Positions 44,782-53,284 of a DNA stretch of 53,284 nt are shown here, in pieces (the stretch's first letter is position 1; each line of letters opens with the position of its first letter). This stretch comes from a marine gamma proteobacterium HTCC2143 (lineage in GTDB: Bacteria > Pseudomonadota > Gammaproteobacteria > Pseudomonadales > Dasaniaceae). The translations under genes were made by a program, and so were the position numbers. Under the pieces are notes generated by a model. The model was not told where the DNA came from and searched no databases. It saw only the letters and a program-made list of their open reading frames with translations. The stretch is taken from assembly GCA_000169075.1 (NCBI GenBank), contig AAVT01000014.1, positions 1-53,284 of the forward strand. The letters are read 5' to 3'.

Positions 44782-44820
44782 AAAAAAACCCGGTAGCCTA
44801 TTTGCCTTCCGGGTTTTTTT
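44782..44820. terminator. strong bidirectional terminator
   Basis: AAAAAAACCCGG pairs with CCGGGTTTTTTT, with T-tracts usable in both directions. It stands between the MATE start region and the monooxygenase, with no gene immediately beside it. The stretch 44821-45183 beyond it contains no recognisable gene; a TATGAT at 45145-45150 may be the -10 of the monooxygenase. Confidence 0.85.
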
Positions 44821-45183
44821 GCGCCGCTGAGTACCGAGAAGGCTAGAAGACATAATGCCTAACGCCGCTATCAGGGATCTTGGTTGTTATTCAAATCGAC
44901 TAAAACCACACAGCAATAGACCTTATTGCTCGTAAGGTTTTCCGATCCAAACGCTTTCCAAGGCTATACCGATTCGAAAAAAAGTCAATTTTTTTCCCCT
45001 TGATCTGTTGTAAATGTCGAGCAGCCTGCCCTCCCAATTCTCTGGCAGACTTATCCCTTAGAACCGATATCGATCCTTGTTACGGGGTGATAATCTGGAC
45101 ACATTTTACCCTTACTATTTTCGTATCTTGCTATGGCAGGGGTATGATAGTATTTCTGCTTCCATTGATTAGGGTTTAACTTT

Positions 45184-46686
45184 ATGACTTCAGCAATTTC
45201 TCCTGCAACCTCGCCAGCAGCGAATGACCACTTCGACGTACTTGTAGTGGGCGCTGGCATCTCAGGTATCGGCGCTGGTCGTCACTTAATGGACCAAAGC
45301 CCTGATAGAAGCTTCTGTATTGTCGAAGAGCTCGAAAGCTTTGGTGGTACTTGGTTGACGCACAAATATCCTGGCGTTCGATCCGACAGTGATCTCTATA
45401 CCTTTGGCTATCGCTTTAAACCCTGGACGGGCGCGCCTATAGCTACCGCTGAAGAAATTCTGAATTACATGGGAGAGGTAATCGACGACTCAGAACTGGA
45501 CCAACACATCCGCTACAATCATCATATCGACACCGCAAATTGGTCTAACGAAGATCAATTGTGGACACTAACAGGTGTCCGCAAAGATACTGGTGAAGCT
45601 GTGCGCTTTACTGCTAATTTTCTCTGGATGTGTCAGGGCTACTATGAGCATTCCAAAGGCTATACACCGGAATGGCCAGGCATGGAGCGTTTTAAGGGTG
45701 AAATCGTACACCCCCAGACCTGGCCCGAAGATCTAGATTATACCGGCAAAAAAGTTATCGTCATTGGTTCCGGCGCAACGGCAGCAACACTCGCGCCCAA
45801 TATTGCTGAAGATTGTGAACATGTCACGGTATTGCAACGATCACCTACTTACTTTATTCCCGGCGTCAATGAGAACGAGCTGGCAGATCAGCTGAGGGCG
45901 CTGGAAGTTGACGAGTCATGGATTCACGAGATAGCGCGCAAGCAAATCTTGCATGACCAAAAAGAATTTACCAAAATGGCAGTTGAACAACCCGAGCTAG
46001 TAACCAAAGAACTGATCGATGGCATAAAGGTATATCTGGGTGACGACTACGATGTCGAAAAACACTTTACCCCTAACTATCGTCCCTGGCGACAGCGTGT
46101 CGCCTTCGTTCCAGACGGGGATATTTTCAAGGGTATTGCTTCCGGTAAGACCTCTATGGTCACCGACGAGATTGAAACATTCACCGAACAGGGTATCTTA
46201 ACTAAGTCTGGCGAGCAGCTAGAGGCTGATATCATTATGACCGCCACCGGTTTCAATCTTAGCGTACTGGGTGGCATCGAATTTTCTATCGATGACAAAC
46301 CCCTGGATTTTGCCGACACCGTGACTTACCGGGGCATGATGTTTAGTGGAGTGCCGAATATGCTGTGGGTATTTGGTTATTTTCGGGCCAGCTGGACACT
46401 CCGGGTTGATATTCTCGGAGACTTCGTTTGCAGAATGCTGAATCATATGCAGGAAAATAACATCAAGTCAGTCACACCAACTGTGCCGGAAGCAGACCAA
46501 GATATGCCTCTGATGCCTTGGATTGATCCTGAAAACTTCAATCCTGGTTACTTGACGCGATCTATGCATTTGATGCCAAAACGCGGTGAAAAGCCCGAGT
46601 GGCAGCACACTCAAGACTACTGGCTGGAACGGGAAGAGCTTCCCAAGGTCCAGCTAGACGATCCTGTATTTATTTATCAACAATAA
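45184..46686 (+). CDS. flavin-dependent (Baeyer-Villiger type) monooxygenase
   Basis: FAD/NADPH enzyme of 500 residues. VLVVGAGISGIGAGRHL (residues 20-36) is the FAD Rossmann loop and VIVIGSGATAATLAPNIAED the NADPH one. The fingerprint FxGxxxHxxxW is met by FKGEIVHPQTWPED. It converts ketones to esters or lactones or oxidises other lipophilic substrates; the actual substrate is unknown. The 304 nt downstream (46687-46990) hold no feature beyond short palindromes. Confidence 0.92.
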   Translation: MTSAISPATSPAANDHFDVLVVGAGISGIGAGRHLMDQSPDRSFCIVEELESFGGTWLTHKYPGVRSDSDLYTFGYRFKPWTGAPIATAEEILNYMGEVIDDSELDQHIRYNHHIDTANWSNEDQLWTLTGVRKDTGEAVRFTANFLWMCQGYYEHSKGYTPEWPGMERFKGEIVHPQTWPEDLDYTGKKVIVIGSGATAATLAPNIAEDCEHVTVLQRSPTYFIPGVNENELADQLRALEVDESWIHEIARKQILHDQKEFTKMAVEQPELVTKELIDGIKVYLGDDYDVEKHFTPNYRPWRQRVAFVPDGDIFKGIASGKTSMVTDEIETFTEQGILTKSGEQLEADIIMTATGFNLSVLGGIEFSIDDKPLDFADTVTYRGMMFSGVPNMLWVFGYFRASWTLRVDILGDFVCRMLNHMQENNIKSVTPTVPEADQDMPLMPWIDPENFNPGYLTRSMHLMPKRGEKPEWQHTQDYWLEREELPKVQLDDPVFIYQQ

Positions 46687-46990
46687 GCTACAGCCCTAAT
46701 CGACCTGAGCACTGTTCGGCCATTACTGGTCGGACATCAGTGTCATAGGAAAGGCTTTTCCTGTACTTAGACTGTTTAGCTAGCCAGAGCGTCTATTACT
46801 CACCGTGTCGTCGGCCATCTTTAGCCGCCACATCGCACAAGGCCTTTTTTTGGCGCGGTAACTATTTTAGGTTCACTGCTTCACAGGACAGACACATAGC
46901 GTTAATCTATACAGAGCGACTTATTGGCAAATCAACCCTTACTGGCTACACCATCAATCCAGACCCGTATGACATCCCATAAGGATTACC

Positions 46991-47746
46991 ATGATGAAAA
47001 TTCTACTCATTTGCGTTATAGCTCTCAGCTTTAGCCAAACAACACTAGCGGCTTCCGACGATATCAAAGAAAAAATACAGTCGGCAATGGCCTCAGATTT
47101 ACGAACCACGAAAGAAACCAATAGAGACCAAAATCGCAAGCCTGTCGAAACCCTGACGTTTTTTGGTCTTCAGGATTATATGACAGTATTGGAGCTATTC
47201 CCCGGTGGCGGCTGGTATACCAAAATACTAGCGCCGGTTTTGAATGAAAATGGCAAGCTGTATGAAGCTATGGGGACTAACGGTATAGCCGCGCTTTCCG
47301 CCTATGACGATTTTAGTCAGATGGAAATACTCGATGTCAAAGCTAACATGACTAAACCGCCAGGCGAGTTATTCTATAGTCTTAGCGACCAGATTCTTGA
47401 TCTCGGCGTCAGCGATCTTGATATTATTTTTACCTTTCGCAACTATCACAACTTCTCTAAGGACACTCGAGCGACCATTAATGAGGCCGCATTTAACGCA
47501 CTGAAGTCCGGTGGTATCTATGCAGTGGTCGATCATACGCGTCGCCATATGCAAGCGACTAGCAATGAAAACAGACGACGTATAGACCCTGTTCTAGCCA
47601 TCAAAGAAATTCAAGCTGCCGGTTTCATCCTCGAAGACTACGCGACGTTGCACTATCGCCTTGATGATGAACTGAGATACGAAGTCGGCCGAAAAACAGT
47701 TGCAGGAAATACCGATCGCTTCACCCTGAAGTTTCGTAAGCCCTAG
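46991..47746 (+). CDS. exported class I SAM-dependent methyltransferase-like protein, paralogue
   Basis: COG4798-type protein of 251 residues with a Sec signal peptide (KILLICVIALSFSQTTLAAS). Motif I reads TVLELFPGGGWYTKILAP, almost the same as in the protein at 7942-8808, and both end in a FTLKFRKP/MTLKFVKK-type tail. DIIFTFRNYHNF aligns with VVVMVRALHNLN there. Same family, different length. Its substrate and its methyl-donor supply outside the cytoplasm are unknown. Confidence 0.8.
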   Translation: MMKILLICVIALSFSQTTLAASDDIKEKIQSAMASDLRTTKETNRDQNRKPVETLTFFGLQDYMTVLELFPGGGWYTKILAPVLNENGKLYEAMGTNGIAALSAYDDFSQMEILDVKANMTKPPGELFYSLSDQILDLGVSDLDIIFTFRNYHNFSKDTRATINEAAFNALKSGGIYAVVDHTRRHMQATSNENRRRIDPVLAIKEIQAAGFILEDYATLHYRLDDELRYEVGRKTVAGNTDRFTLKFRKP

Positions 47747-47773
47747 CGTTCAGCGCCTGACTACAGCCCAGAC

Positions 47774-47800
47774 GGCGTCACTCGTGACGCCGCCGTTTCT
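47774..47800 (+). terminator. intrinsic terminator after the methyltransferase gene
   Basis: GGCGTCA-CTCG-TGACGCC hairpin followed by GCCGTTTCT. Confidence 0.6.
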
Positions 47801-47831
47801 AGTCTCAGACGAACCACCTTAACGTCAATTG

Positions 47832-48174
47832 CTAAACGCTGGCCATCCCGATTTTATCATCGGTATCGTAGAATTCACCTTCATTCATTGCTCTTGCATC
47901 CGCAACCGCCGTACCGCTTTGGCCAGACAGCATCCATCTGGATGGATCCATATTCCACTGAAACCGCACGCTTTGCTCAAAACTCCCTAGCCTATGAGTC
48001 TCGAACAAAATCCCGAACGGTAATACTAAATTAAGCATACACCCGCCATGAGACAAGAAATTCCGCACAATGGCGATCAAGCCATTTACTCTGATCAACA
48101 TTAGAAAAGCCGCTACGTGTTTTCGTCTGCTTATATAGAATCAATCGCAAGGTGGGATTCTCTGCAGTTTCCAT
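47832..48174 (-). pseudogene. possible frameshifted gene remnant
   Basis: An ATG at 48174 with AAGGA upstream opens a 47-residue frame (starts METAENPTLRLILYKQTKT, contains WLDRHCAEFLVSWRVYA) to TAA at 48031. A second, overlapping frame in another phase (to 47832) has coding-like sequence such as LFETHRLGSFEQSVRFQWN and MDPSRWMLSGQSG. Together they look like one gene broken by a frameshift, or two chance frames. I recognise no family. The remainder of 47801-48285 holds nothing else. Confidence 0.35.
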
Positions 48175-48285
48175 TTCAAAGAATCCTTAAAAGAAGTACT
48201 CTTAGCAGCAGCACCGAGCGTTCATGCCTGCTTACCATGAGTTTTCGAACAACATCCAACACATAACCAGCCGAGAGTAATCAGT

Positions 48286-49164
48286 TTGTCAAAACAGTTT
48301 TTCAAAGAACCCCTAGTACATTTTTTATTAGTGGGCTTTGGCCTATTCGTTATTTTCAATTGGGTATCACCCACCGGTAACGAAGATAATGACAAACGAA
48401 TTGTCGTCAACCGTGATAACTTGATCACATACATGCAACATAAAACCAAGGTTTACGAGTCCGCCAAGGCCGTTGATATTTTTAATGACTTAACGGTAAG
48501 CAAACGAAATCAGTTAATAGATCAGTATGTCCGAGAAGAAGCACTCTATCGCGAAGCAAAATCATTGAAATTGGACAGGAGTGATTACACGATAAGGCAG
48601 CGTTTAATACGGCAACTAGAATTTATTAATGAGGGATTTATTGCCACAAATATAGACATAACCGACGATGATCTGCTCCGTTATTTGACAGAAAATAAAC
48701 AGCGCTATCTGGTCGACCAAAAAATCACTTTTACCCACATTTTCTTCAGCGCTGATAAACATCAGGGGAAAGAGTTAAACTCAGCACACCTCAAACTCAA
48801 TGAATTGAACCGCAGCAAAGTATCATTCCATCAAGCCCTGCCCCATGGCGATCGCTTTTTATACAACCGCAACTATGTCGAAAAAAATGCCGCAACTATT
48901 GCCAGTCATTTTGGCGACGATTTTCAGCAGCAAGTTTTTTCTACCGGCGCAAATGATATGCAATGGCAAGGACCCTTTTCATCGCCTTTCGGATCACATT
49001 TGGTACTAGTGATTAAGCTAACAGATAGCTTTTTGCCATCACTCGATGATATACGAACGCAAGTGGAGCGTGATGCCATTCAGGATGAAATACGATTAGA
49101 ACTTGAGAAAATAAATCGCGCGATCATTGATACCTACAACATCGATATTACCGATTTTAGTTAA
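48286..49164 (+). CDS. membrane-anchored parvulin-type peptidyl-prolyl isomerase
   Basis: Predicted PpiC-type protein of 292 residues, starting at TTG with GAGAG about 9 nt upstream. A single N-terminal helix (PLVHFLLVGFGLFVIFNWV, residues 9-27) anchors it facing the periplasm. A SurA-like helical region (VREEALYREAKSLKLDRSD, IRQRLIRQLEFI) follows. The parvulin domain spans about 145-255 (KITFTHIFFSADKHQG to GSHLVLVIKLTDSFLP). Relatives often adjoin HupE/UreJ genes, which are absent here. The next gene begins 43 nt downstream. Confidence 0.82.
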   Translation: MSKQFFKEPLVHFLLVGFGLFVIFNWVSPTGNEDNDKRIVVNRDNLITYMQHKTKVYESAKAVDIFNDLTVSKRNQLIDQYVREEALYREAKSLKLDRSDYTIRQRLIRQLEFINEGFIATNIDITDDDLLRYLTENKQRYLVDQKITFTHIFFSADKHQGKELNSAHLKLNELNRSKVSFHQALPHGDRFLYNRNYVEKNAATIASHFGDDFQQQVFSTGANDMQWQGPFSSPFGSHLVLVIKLTDSFLPSLDDIRTQVERDAIQDEIRLELEKINRAIIDTYNIDITDFS

Positions 49165-49207
49165 GACAGGACCATCTCACCGACGAAAACTGGATAGATA
49201 AATTATC

Positions 49208-49681
49208 ATGAAGAATTTAACTACCAACTATATTTTCGCTATTCTAGTGTTATTTTCCACACTTTTTTCTACCATAACCGCTGCTGATAGAGAGGAAAAC
49301 GCGATGACAGCCGATAACAATGAAAAAATAATCAGGGCGTTTGTCAGCAGCTGGTCCGAACTTGATGTCGACAAACTGGTCAGCTACTTCAGCGAAGATG
49401 GCACCTATTACAACATGCCAACACAACCCATTAAGGGACATGAAAATCTGAAAAATTTTATCGCAGGTTTTATACGCAATTGGTCTAGCACCAACTGGGA
49501 AATTATTAATCTAATCGCCAAAGACGATGTCGTTATGGTGGAGCGCATTGACATAACTATCGTTAACGGCAAGGAAATCACTCTACCTTGCTTAGGGGTT
49601 TTTGAAATGCAGGATGGGAAAATTATCGAATGGCGCGATTACTTTGATCTGGCTACGTACACTAACGCATTGAAAAAATAG
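49208..49681 (+). CDS. exported limonene-1,2-epoxide-hydrolase-like (NTF2-fold) protein
   Basis: A signal peptide (residues 1-25, ending TITAAD) precedes an NTF2-like domain in a 157-residue protein. Limonene epoxide hydrolase uses an Arg-x-Asp pair and a second Asp; here RID in VMVERIDITIV and the aspartate of IIEWRDYFDLA are in the corresponding places. AFVSSWSELDVDKLVSYFSEDGTYYNMP is the typical opening. Activity on an epoxide is likely but unproven, and an exported location is unusual for this group. Confidence 0.75.
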   Translation: MKNLTTNYIFAILVLFSTLFSTITAADREENAMTADNNEKIIRAFVSSWSELDVDKLVSYFSEDGTYYNMPTQPIKGHENLKNFIAGFIRNWSSTNWEIINLIAKDDVVMVERIDITIVNGKEITLPCLGVFEMQDGKIIEWRDYFDLATYTNALKK

Positions 49682-49688
49682 ATCCTTG

Positions 49689-49735
49689 GAGCGCTGTTAG
49701 TCTGAAATTTGCAGACTAACAGCGCTCTAACGTTT
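49689..49735. terminator. bidirectional terminator
   Basis: A perfect 16-bp stem, GAGCGCTGTTAGTCTG (49689-49704) with its complement (49712-49727), is followed by AACGTTTT. It lies between convergent genes. Confidence 0.85.
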
Positions 49736-51504
49736 TAAAGACCTAATTGCTCAATTGTAACTTCTCTGATGCCTCGTTTGAAAATCTTATCCGTTGCACC
49801 ACGCTGTAATTGTGTGGCCTGAATAATCACATAAGCTGGTATTTTAAAAACGGCTAAATGCTCCCGCACCTGAGTTTTGACATCTTCTTCTGTCAAAGTG
49901 GTTCCGGGAACGATCATTATACTAGCGGCCAACGCCTCACCCAATCGCGCATCGGGGACGCCGTAACACGCTACTTCCATAACACTCGGATGCTGATGGA
50001 TTATTTGCTCGACCTCAGTCACCGAGATATTTTCACCACCACGAATAACGATTTCTTTTAGCCTGTCGACTACCCATAAAAAACCGTCTTCATCCATTAG
50101 GCCAATATCACCGGTATGAAACCAACCATTGACAAAATCTTCGGCCGTTTTTTCGGGCTTATTCCAGTAGCCCCGAATATTGGTAGCACTTTTAATCAAT
50201 ATTTCTCCGCGCTCTCCCTGAGGTACTTCGCTGCCTGCCTCGTCAACAATTTTTATTGAAACAACCGGCGCAGTTGGACGACCAGTACTGCCCGGCTTAG
50301 CTAGATAATTCGACCCACTGTTAATAGCCCCCATCGCGTTAGTTTCAGTCAATCCATAGCCACTACTTGGCGGCGCGTCGGGGAATTTTTCGGCCATTTG
50401 CCGAACCTGCTCCGGAGGCCTTGCAGCACCACCCGAACCCAAACCGGTCAACGTTGATAAATCATACTTTTCGACATCGGGATGAGTGACCATTTCCCAA
50501 GACATTGTCGGCACACCGGTAAAACTCGTAATTTTCTCTTCCTGAACAAACTCCAGAGCACGGGTCGCATCCCATTTATGCATCAATACCAGCTTGCGAC
50601 CTACAACAATCGATATTAAAAAGACCGCATTACAGCCCGTCACATGAAATAGGGGTACTGCTACAAGTGCCGATGGCTGTGGCGCATTGGGATTAGGGGC
50701 CTTTCCTTCCGCGGCATCTTTTTGCATTTGCGCCGTTACGGTTGCTATGGTGAGCACAGTCCACGCCTGAACAACAGTAGCGACGGCCAAATGAGTCGAC
50801 ACCGCACCCTTCGGATGCCCTGTGGTGCCCGATGTATATAAGATCATTGCGTCATCAAGCTCATCGATATCGACATCTGGCATAGGCTTATCGACCGCAT
50901 CATTCATCACGTCGGCATAGTGTTGTATGCCTCTAGGCTGCTCTCCAGTGCATCTCACTGCAATGATTTCAAAACCAACGTCGTCAATTAGCGGTTTTAA
51001 GCGTTCAACTCTCTCTTTATCTGCAATGACGACTGTGGCATCACAATCTCTCAATGCATAATCTAGCTCCTCGGTTGTCCACCATCCGTTCATTGGGACA
51101 ATGACAGCACCCATCGATGTTGCTGCTATATAACTCATACACCACTCGGGGTAGTTACGCATCACTAGCGCAACCCTGTCGCCTTTTTTAACACCAAACT
51201 TATCGGCCAGAACGCTGGCAAAATTCCACGCCTCTTGCATACCCTCGGCAAAGCTCCATCGCTCTTTTTCATACACTAAAAAATCAGCATCACCATGCAT
51301 CTCTCCGATAGCGAATGCTCCTCTTAGGTTCGGCTGGCGATTTTCAAACACTTGGTAACTAACACCGTCAATTTCTTTTGGTGTCATTGCATAATCGGCA
51401 CCGGGAGCACTCATTGCGGCAATTAGATCATCAACAGAATTGTCTATTCGATGGTTTTCTTGATAAAGGCTTGGCATATAAAATTTATCCATAAATACAG
51501 TCAA
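49735..51504 (-). CDS. fatty-acid/aryl acyl-CoA ligase (ANL superfamily)
   Basis: Adenylate-forming enzyme of 589 residues that activates a carboxylic acid to its CoA thioester. ILYTSGTTGHPKGAVSTH is the AMP/phosphate loop; SSGYGLTETNAMG and YWNKPEKTAEDFVNGWFHTGDIG follow, and the hinge is VVDRLKEIVIRGGENIS. The last catalytic lysine would be in GATDKIFKRGIRE. Chain length or ring specificity cannot be told. It stands alone between convergent and divergent hydrolase genes. Confidence 0.93.
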   Translation of the reverse strand: MTVFMDKFYMPSLYQENHRIDNSVDDLIAAMSAPGADYAMTPKEIDGVSYQVFENRQPNLRGAFAIGEMHGDADFLVYEKERWSFAEGMQEAWNFASVLADKFGVKKGDRVALVMRNYPEWCMSYIAATSMGAVIVPMNGWWTTEELDYALRDCDATVVIADKERVERLKPLIDDVGFEIIAVRCTGEQPRGIQHYADVMNDAVDKPMPDVDIDELDDAMILYTSGTTGHPKGAVSTHLAVATVVQAWTVLTIATVTAQMQKDAAEGKAPNPNAPQPSALVAVPLFHVTGCNAVFLISIVVGRKLVLMHKWDATRALEFVQEEKITSFTGVPTMSWEMVTHPDVEKYDLSTLTGLGSGGAARPPEQVRQMAEKFPDAPPSSGYGLTETNAMGAINSGSNYLAKPGSTGRPTAPVVSIKIVDEAGSEVPQGERGEILIKSATNIRGYWNKPEKTAEDFVNGWFHTGDIGLMDEDGFLWVVDRLKEIVIRGGENISVTEVEQIIHQHPSVMEVACYGVPDARLGEALAASIMIVPGTTLTEEDVKTQVREHLAVFKIPAYVIIQATQLQRGATDKIFKRGIREVTIEQLGL

Positions 51505-51822
51505 TTGGCAAGGGTGCTAGGTCCGCCTGGTGAGTTACCACAAGAAGATATAGAGACCTGAAACACGCAATATAAGACGCTAACAGTCGAAATGAGACTT
51601 CAATTGGCAACGGTCTTATTATTTTTTCGAACGTCGGCGTCAAGGCTTTCGCTGCGGGAAGGTAACATAAACCTGATCGCCGTTTCAGTCAATATTACTC
51701 AAGCTCATTAATCAACTTATCAGCCAGCTGAGGTAACCAGTAATTCTTTGACATAGACGCCCTGAAAACGGTACAAAAGAAGCTATTATATTCGGCAATA
51801 ACTTATCCAAAGGCTGCGCTCC
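51505..51822. other. intergenic region with a 15-bp direct repeat
   Basis: TCAATTGGCAAGGGT (51501-51515) recurs as TCAATTGGCAACGGT (51600-51614), one mismatch, 99 bp apart, between the divergent acyl-CoA ligase and epoxide-hydrolase-like genes. They could be binding sites for a shared regulator. No gene is visible. Confidence 0.4.
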
Positions 51823-52914
51823 ATGTTAGGTCAAACCACATTAGTTGCTCTATTGGTCGTGCTGACAAATTGTTGCATGGTCTTAATTGTTCAGGCTGAC
51901 AATCAATTCTCGAAAAAGCAAACTGTTGCTGTCGAAAACGCCCCCATCGATGATGTCACTTTTCGATATATTAAAACCAACGGTATAACGATGCGTATTG
52001 CTGAAATGGGTGACACCGGACCATTGATTCTGATGGCTCATGGCTGGCCGGAGTCTTGGTATTCATGGCGCCATCAAATACGTTTTCTTGCGGCGGCAGG
52101 CTATCGAGTTGTAGCTCCCGACATGCGTGGCTACGGAAAAACAGATGCCCCTTTAGACGTCAACAGCTACGACATCACTACCCTTGCGGGAGATATGATT
52201 GGCGTGCTGGACGCTTTGGGGGAAGAACAAGCAACAATGGTTGGCCACGATTGGGGGGCGATAGTAGCGGCATACAGTACTTTGTTATATCCCGAGCGGT
52301 TTTCCAGCCTCATAATAATGAGCGTACCGCACCAAGGTAGAGGCGCATCGCCCCCAATACCAGCATTGAAAGCTCGATTTAGAAACGACTTTTTCTATAT
52401 GCTCTACCACAATGAAGCCGGCGGTATTGCCGAAGCGGAGTATGACCGCGACCCCCGTGCTCTTTTGAGTCGCCTTTACTTATCACCTGATTCACTCCGA
52501 CAAGAGCCTACAGTGACAAATCCCCTGCGATCAGCGGGCGGCTGGATTCCTAGGCTGGGTGCAGCTGTAAATTTGCCCGATTGGTTACAGCAGCGAGATC
52601 TCGATTATCTGGTTGCGCAGTACCAGGCGTCGGGCTTTCGGGGCGGCCTTAACTACTACCGCAACCTTGACCGCAACTGGGAAATCACCGCGACATTAGT
52701 CGACGCGAAAATTGAGGTCCCTACGTTGTTTATAGCCGGTGAGAAGGATGGTGTTATCGCCGGGGCCACCAAAGACATGCTGAGAGCGTCGATGAAAACA
52801 GCGATCCCTAACCTGCACGATATTATTCTGGTACCAGGCGTCGGTCACTGGATACAGCAAGAGGCACCAGACGAAACCAACCAAGCAATGATTAAATTTC
52901 TCGAAGCCCTTTGA
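51823..52914 (+). CDS. exported epoxide-hydrolase-like alpha/beta hydrolase
   Basis: Alpha/beta-hydrolase of 363 residues with an N-terminal signal or anchor (LVALLVVLTNCCMVLIVQAD). HGWPESWYSWRHQIRFLAAAG carries the oxyanion HGxP motif, GHDWGAIVAAYS holds the nucleophilic aspartate, and the catalytic histidine is in VPGVGHWIQQE. D-nucleophile plus HGxP indicates an epoxide hydrolase rather than an esterase; a dehalogenase is the alternative. Signal-peptide versions are less common than cytoplasmic ones. Confidence 0.85.
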   Translation: MLGQTTLVALLVVLTNCCMVLIVQADNQFSKKQTVAVENAPIDDVTFRYIKTNGITMRIAEMGDTGPLILMAHGWPESWYSWRHQIRFLAAAGYRVVAPDMRGYGKTDAPLDVNSYDITTLAGDMIGVLDALGEEQATMVGHDWGAIVAAYSTLLYPERFSSLIIMSVPHQGRGASPPIPALKARFRNDFFYMLYHNEAGGIAEAEYDRDPRALLSRLYLSPDSLRQEPTVTNPLRSAGGWIPRLGAAVNLPDWLQQRDLDYLVAQYQASGFRGGLNYYRNLDRNWEITATLVDAKIEVPTLFIAGEKDGVIAGATKDMLRASMKTAIPNLHDIILVPGVGHWIQQEAPDETNQAMIKFLEAL

Positions 52915-52987
52915 TACCCTCCGCAATAACGAGCGCTAGCCGATGCGTGACCGGCAAACTATCGCTGTAATCTACCGAATAGGTGGA

Positions 52988-53284
52988 TTATCCCTGCTGG
53001 TCTGCTAATCGCGAGACAATGCCTTCGCTCTGAGACCAATCATAAAATCGCTCAATCCAATGATCCGATGCCAGTCCTTTTTTCCGCATGCCAAATCCGT
53101 GGCCACCTTTCGAATACATATGCATACCCACTGATTTGCCCGCATCTAACCACTTCTGATAAAGACTGATACTCTCACTCGCGAGCTTCAGTGGATCATC
53201 AGATGCGCATATAACCAACATACGCGGTGCATCGGAAGGCACCTGATAGTCTCCTAAGACCGTCATCCAAGGATAAACCGGAAC
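52988..53284 (-). CDS. alpha/beta hydrolase, C-terminal part (runs off the window)
   Basis: The frame is open to the right edge; at least six codons (VPVYPW) precede the first in-window ATG at 53266, so that ATG is not the start. APRMLVICASDDPLKLASES holds the acid-residue region and MYSKGGHGFGMRKKGLASDH the catalytic histidine (GGHGFG), as in acetyl-xylan-esterase or dienelactone-hydrolase-like enzymes. The N-terminal half and any signal peptide lie outside. Confidence 0.8.
   Translation of the reverse strand, partial: VPVYPWMTVLGDYQVPSDAPRMLVICASDDPLKLASESISLYQKWLDAGKSVGMHMYSKGGHGFGMRKKGLASDHWIERFYDWSQSEGIVSRLADQQG

Overview
The window reads as chromosomal DNA of a free-living, probably marine gammaproteobacterium. 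The best taxonomic clue is the gene order dksA - gluQRS - cbrX - cbrA - cbrB - (small RNA locus) - pcnB - folK - deoxynucleoside kinase - panB - panC - acs between 24.1 and 38.3 kb. This is the arrangement known from Pseudomonas, here with an added deoxynucleoside kinase and with selenocysteine genes nearby. Many acyl-CoA, SDR, MaoC, thiolase-like and monooxygenase genes suggest a Pseudomonadales/Cellvibrionales-type lipid or sterol degrader. That placement is inference. I see no IS element, prophage, CRISPR array or rRNA.

Layout. 0-2.1 kb: initiator tRNA with promoter and terminator, then an MscS channel and a YdiY-like outer-membrane protein. 2.2-2.6 kb: a small minus-strand reading frame broken by two in-frame TAG codons. 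2.6-12.4 kb: housekeeping and transport genes (membrane diguanylate cyclase, thioesterase, iron alcohol dehydrogenase, UbiX, a second MscS-type channel, an exported methyltransferase, a SulP transporter, a small SutA-like protein, an ADP/ATP-translocase-like carrier). 12.6-14 kb: an ECF sigma factor with its ChrR-type zinc anti-sigma and a candidate autoregulated promoter. 14.1-17.5 kb: selA-selB. 17.7-21 kb: two SDRs and a thiolase-like protein. 21.3-23.5 kb: a highly structured 98-nt element, a thioredoxin-fold fusion protein, and a UGSC-family selenoprotein whose gene runs through an in-frame TGA, so that ordinary gene calling cuts it off at codon 93. 24.1-38.3 kb: the dksA-to-acs block.

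Between cbrB and pcnB lie two tandem copies of a CrcZ-like regulatory RNA module. Each copy has a TGTTAC-N15-GTAACA site plus a third GTAACA half-site, a sigma-54 promoter with nearly the same offset, AAN-repeat tracts expected to bind Hfq/Crc, a conserved 15-nt motif, and a hairpin whose paired bases differ between copies but still pair. 38.8-53.3 kb: fructose-1,6-bisphosphatase, a MaoC/MaoC/saccharopine-dehydrogenase-like operon, a quinone oxidoreductase, a MATE transporter, a Baeyer-Villiger-type monooxygenase, a second exported methyltransferase, a parvulin-type isomerase, an exported limonene-epoxide-hydrolase-like protein, an acyl-CoA ligase, an exported epoxide-hydrolase-like protein and the 3' part of another hydrolase.

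How it fits together. CbrA/CbrB would sense carbon/nitrogen status and, with sigma-54, switch on the two decoy RNAs that remove Hfq/Crc from catabolic mRNAs. Such mRNAs could include acs and the lipid-degradation genes around the locus. SelA/SelB supply the selenocysteine machinery needed to read the UGA in the UGSC protein 5.8 kb away. The two strongest second-look items are the selenoprotein locus and the duplicated CbrB/sigma-54 RNA module.
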